From assembly GCF_003425985.1 (NCBI RefSeq), contig NZ_CP022985.1, forward strand, positions 1,153,501-1,217,500: a stretch of 64,000 bases of DNA, read 5' to 3'. Below are positions 62,131 through 64,000 of this stretch, piece after piece. A program made the position numbers and the translations under genes. Numbering within the stretch: the stretch's first letter is position 1; the number at the start of each line of letters is the position of its first letter. Source of the stretch: Mariniflexile sp. TRM1-10 (GTDB lineage Bacteria; Bacteroidota; Bacteroidia; Flavobacteriales; Flavobacteriaceae). The notes beneath the pieces were generated by a model. The model was not told the DNA's origin and made no database searches. It saw only the letters and a program-made list of their open reading frames with translations.

Positions 62131-62760
62131 TTGTTTGCACATATAATAAAAATTTACAATAAAAAATTGGATTTTACTGAAAATATTACGTTAGCAAAAC
62201 AATTAAATCTAGGCAATACAAAAGCTTACGATTTCTTAATGGATACCTATTATAAAAATTTATGTCGCTATGCTTTTACATTAACTCACGACAAAGGTAA
62301 AGCTGAAGATATTGTTCAAAATGTGTTTGTGAAAATTTGGGTAAATAGAAAAAACATTAATTCTCATTTTATTATTAAAAATTACGTTTACAAATCGGTT
62401 TACAATCAGTTTATAGATCAATTTAGAAAAAATAAACCCGTAATTTATTTAGAGAAAAAGTATTTAGAAGCTCTTGATTTGGTAGTTGAAAATGATTATG
62501 AAAATTTAGATGAATTAACTCAACTGGTAAATGAAGAAATCATGAACTTGCCTCCTAAATGTAGAGAGATTTTTATACTTAATAAAAAAGATGGTTTAAC
62601 GCATATTGAAATATCTGAATATTTAAACATATCCATAAAAACTGTTGAAGGTCACATGACAAGGGCATTTAAAGTCCTTGCAGATAAATTAACCCCTAAG
62701 GTTGATGCTATTCTTTTTTTACTTTATGATTTTAAAAAAGAAATGAGTCAACTTAAATAA
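62131..62760 (+). CDS. ECF (sigma-70 family) RNA polymerase sigma factor, non-ATG start
   Basis: 209 aa from TTG 62131; a more likely start is the in-frame TTG at 62167 (197 aa), because LDFTENITLAKQLNLGNTKAYDFL aligns with the usual ECF N-terminus. There is no in-frame ATG before conserved region 2. Region 2: FLMDTYYKNLCRYAFTLTHDKGKAEDIVQNVFVKIWVNRKNI. Region 4: LPPKCREIFILNKKDGLTHIEISEYLNISIKTVEGHMTRAFKVL (helix-turn-helix). It recruits polymerase to the second susCD operon when released by FecR. The poor start codon may keep its level low. Confidence 0.9.
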   Translation: MFAHIIKIYNKKLDFTENITLAKQLNLGNTKAYDFLMDTYYKNLCRYAFTLTHDKGKAEDIVQNVFVKIWVNRKNINSHFIIKNYVYKSVYNQFIDQFRKNKPVIYLEKKYLEALDLVVENDYENLDELTQLVNEEIMNLPPKCREIFILNKKDGLTHIEISEYLNISIKTVEGHMTRAFKVLADKLTPKVDAILFLLYDFKKEMSQLK

Positions 62761-62950
62761 AAAGGTATTTTATTCTAAAATCTCCATCTTTAAAATAATA
62801 TCTTTTCTTTAATGTTTTAGTTATTATATACGACATCGTTCCAATCTGAAGCATCATTCATAATTGCTTAAAAACTCACACCTTTTTTAAGTACAGCTTT
62901 TATTTCCCAAGTTCTACTCACACTAGAATTAAAATTGAACCATATGCCCA

Positions 62951-62997
62951 AACAGGATGCCACAGGATAGAATTAATTAATGCATGCTCTATTTTTA
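62951..62997 (+). promoter_or_regulatory. Activator-type promoter with direct repeats (GH28 at 63029)
   Basis: AACAGGATGC followed at once by CACAGGATAG, a 10-bp direct repeat with both copies carrying ACAGGAT. Exactly 21 nt separate the second ACAGGAT (62962-62968) from TATTTTTA (62990-62997), a -7-like box. The start codon is 31 bp further on. Confidence 0.7.
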
Positions 62998-63028
62998 CTA
63001 AATGCTAAAAGCATTAACTAAAGGATCT

Positions 63029-64000
63029 ATGAAAATAACTAAAACACTGCTACTTATTTTAATCCCCATAATATTTTCATGTAAAAAAGAAGATACTCAT
63101 ATTAAAATAATAGAAATACAAGTTGAAGCACCTTTTGAAATGCCCACTATTAAGGTACCCGACTTTAGCAACTGTAAGCAATTTTTAATTACAGATTTTG
63201 GAGCGGTTCAAGGTGACAAAGAACTCACATCTAATGCCATTTCAAAAGCCATTGATGAAGCAAACAAAATTGGCGGTGGCATCGTTATAATTCCTAAGGG
63301 CGAATGGCTTACTAAAAAAATTCATTTGAAAAGCCATGTTAATCTACATGTAAACAAAGATGCCATATTGCTTTTTTCTGAAAATCCTAAGGACTATTTA
63401 CCGGCAGTACACACCACTTGGGAAGGCATGGAATGTTACAACTATTCACCTCTAATATATGCCTATGAGTGTAAAAATATTGCTATTACAGGTGAAGGAA
63501 AGCTAAAAGCCAAAATGGCTATTTGGGAAACATGGTTTGCACGCCCAAAATCACATATGAACAGCTTAAAAAGGCTTTACTACTTAGCATCTTATAACAA
63601 ACCCGTTGAAGAACGTCAAATGGTTAACGATTCTGCTAACTTCCGCCCACACTTTATTCAATTTAACCGCAGTGAAAATATTTTACTTGAAGGTGTTTCT
63701 ATTGAAAACAGTCCGTTTTGGACCATTCACCCTTACCTTTCTAAAAACATGCTTATTAAAAATGTAAAAGTGAAAGCTCATGGACATAATAATGATGGTG
63801 TTGACCCAGAGATGAGTCAAAACATCCTAATTGAAGATTGTATTTTTGATCAAGGAGATGATGCCATTGCCGTAAAATCTGGAAGAAACCAAGATGCCTG
63901 GCGATTAAACACCCCTTCAAAAAACATCGTCATGAGAAATTGTACCATGAAAAACGGTCACCAATTATTGGCCATAGGCAGCGAATTATCTGGTGGTATA
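63029..64000 (+). CDS. GH28 polygalacturonase-type lipoprotein, truncated by window end
   Basis: 324 codons visible. The start is ATG 63029, preceded by AAAGGA at 63020-63025. Lipobox FSC (Cys18), followed by a linker and a GH28 helix: ITDFGAVQGDKE, HTTWEGMECYNYSPLIYAYE, NNDGVDPEMS, GDDAIAVKSGRNQD and NGHQLLAIGSELSGG at the very edge. It is closest in layout to the GH28 at 14915 (same YSPLIYAYE, NNDG and GRN words) but has a replaced third motif, GHQL instead of GHGG. It belongs by promoter type to the rhamnogalacturonan half of the locus. The rest lies past base 64000. Confidence 0.92.
   Translation, partial: MKITKTLLLILIPIIFSCKKEDTHIKIIEIQVEAPFEMPTIKVPDFSNCKQFLITDFGAVQGDKELTSNAISKAIDEANKIGGGIVIIPKGEWLTKKIHLKSHVNLHVNKDAILLFSENPKDYLPAVHTTWEGMECYNYSPLIYAYECKNIAITGEGKLKAKMAIWETWFARPKSHMNSLKRLYYLASYNKPVEERQMVNDSANFRPHFIQFNRSENILLEGVSIENSPFWTIHPYLSKNMLIKNVKVKAHGHNNDGVDPEMSQNILIEDCIFDQGDDAIAVKSGRNQDAWRLNTPSKNIVMRNCTMKNGHQLLAIGSELSGGI

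Overview
This 64 kb window is a large polysaccharide utilisation locus (PUL) for pectin from a low-G+C member of the Bacteroidota, most likely a marine Flavobacteriaceae species. The grounds are two SusC/SusD pairs, type IX secretion C-terminal sorting domains, many lipoproteins with a Cys lipobox, a Bacteroidota-type promoter (TTG-N19-TANNTTTG) upstream of susC, a FecR/ECF-sigma pair, and a sulfatase inside a pectin cluster. There are no rRNA, tRNA, CRISPR or insertion-sequence genes.

Layout. 1-2610 (minus strand): the N-terminus of a DapA/NAL-family lyase or aldolase and two paralogous T9SS-secreted proteins of unknown function. 3641-32027 (plus strand): SusC/SusD, a DUF5123-like surface lipoprotein, then PL1, a PL1-CE8 fusion, GH28, DUF4861, GH105, GH43, GH3, GH28, an esterase, a GH95-CE12 fusion, an esterase, CE12 and CE8. 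32113-44472 (minus strand): PL10, a GH65-like enzyme, a GH43-like enzyme, a DUF4450-like giant enzyme, DUF4861 and GH28. 44759-51752 (plus strand): a GntR-type regulator, CE12, GH2 and a tandem CE12-CE12 protein. 51790-62057 (minus strand): L-rhamnose mutarotase, a decayed gene fragment, sulfatase, GH105, SusD, SusC and FecR. 62131-64000 (plus strand): ECF sigma factor and a truncated GH28.

How it works together (inference from families). Surface lyases (PL1, PL10) and methylesterases (CE8) attack homogalacturonan. Acetylesterases (five SGNH/CE12 domains plus two alpha/beta hydrolases) deacetylate the backbone. The SusC/SusD pairs import oligomers. GH28 and GH105 clear saturated and unsaturated galacturonate ends. 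GH2, GH43, GH3, GH95 and several little-known six-hairpin enzymes trim rhamnogalacturonan-I-like side chains. RhaM handles released L-rhamnose. The sulfatase suggests that some of the substrate is sulfated, as in marine pectin-like polymers.

Regulation is the most interesting layer. Four signals can be read directly: (1) a palindrome GYAATCGATTRC (one copy starts ACAATC) lying 0-1 nt after the -7 box of four promoters, like a repressor operator; (2) a YACAGGAT-type motif, usually in a 10-bp direct repeat, placed exactly 21 nt upstream of the -7 box of four other promoters and replacing the -33 TTG, like an activator site; (3) a conserved leader RNA of about 65 nt (six clear copies and one doubtful) with compensatory stem changes, whose 3' CATCTG can pair with a CAGATG-type start region peculiar to those genes; (4) an ECF sigma/FecR/STN-SusC signalling set. 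No protein that clearly reads signals 1 and 2 is in the window.
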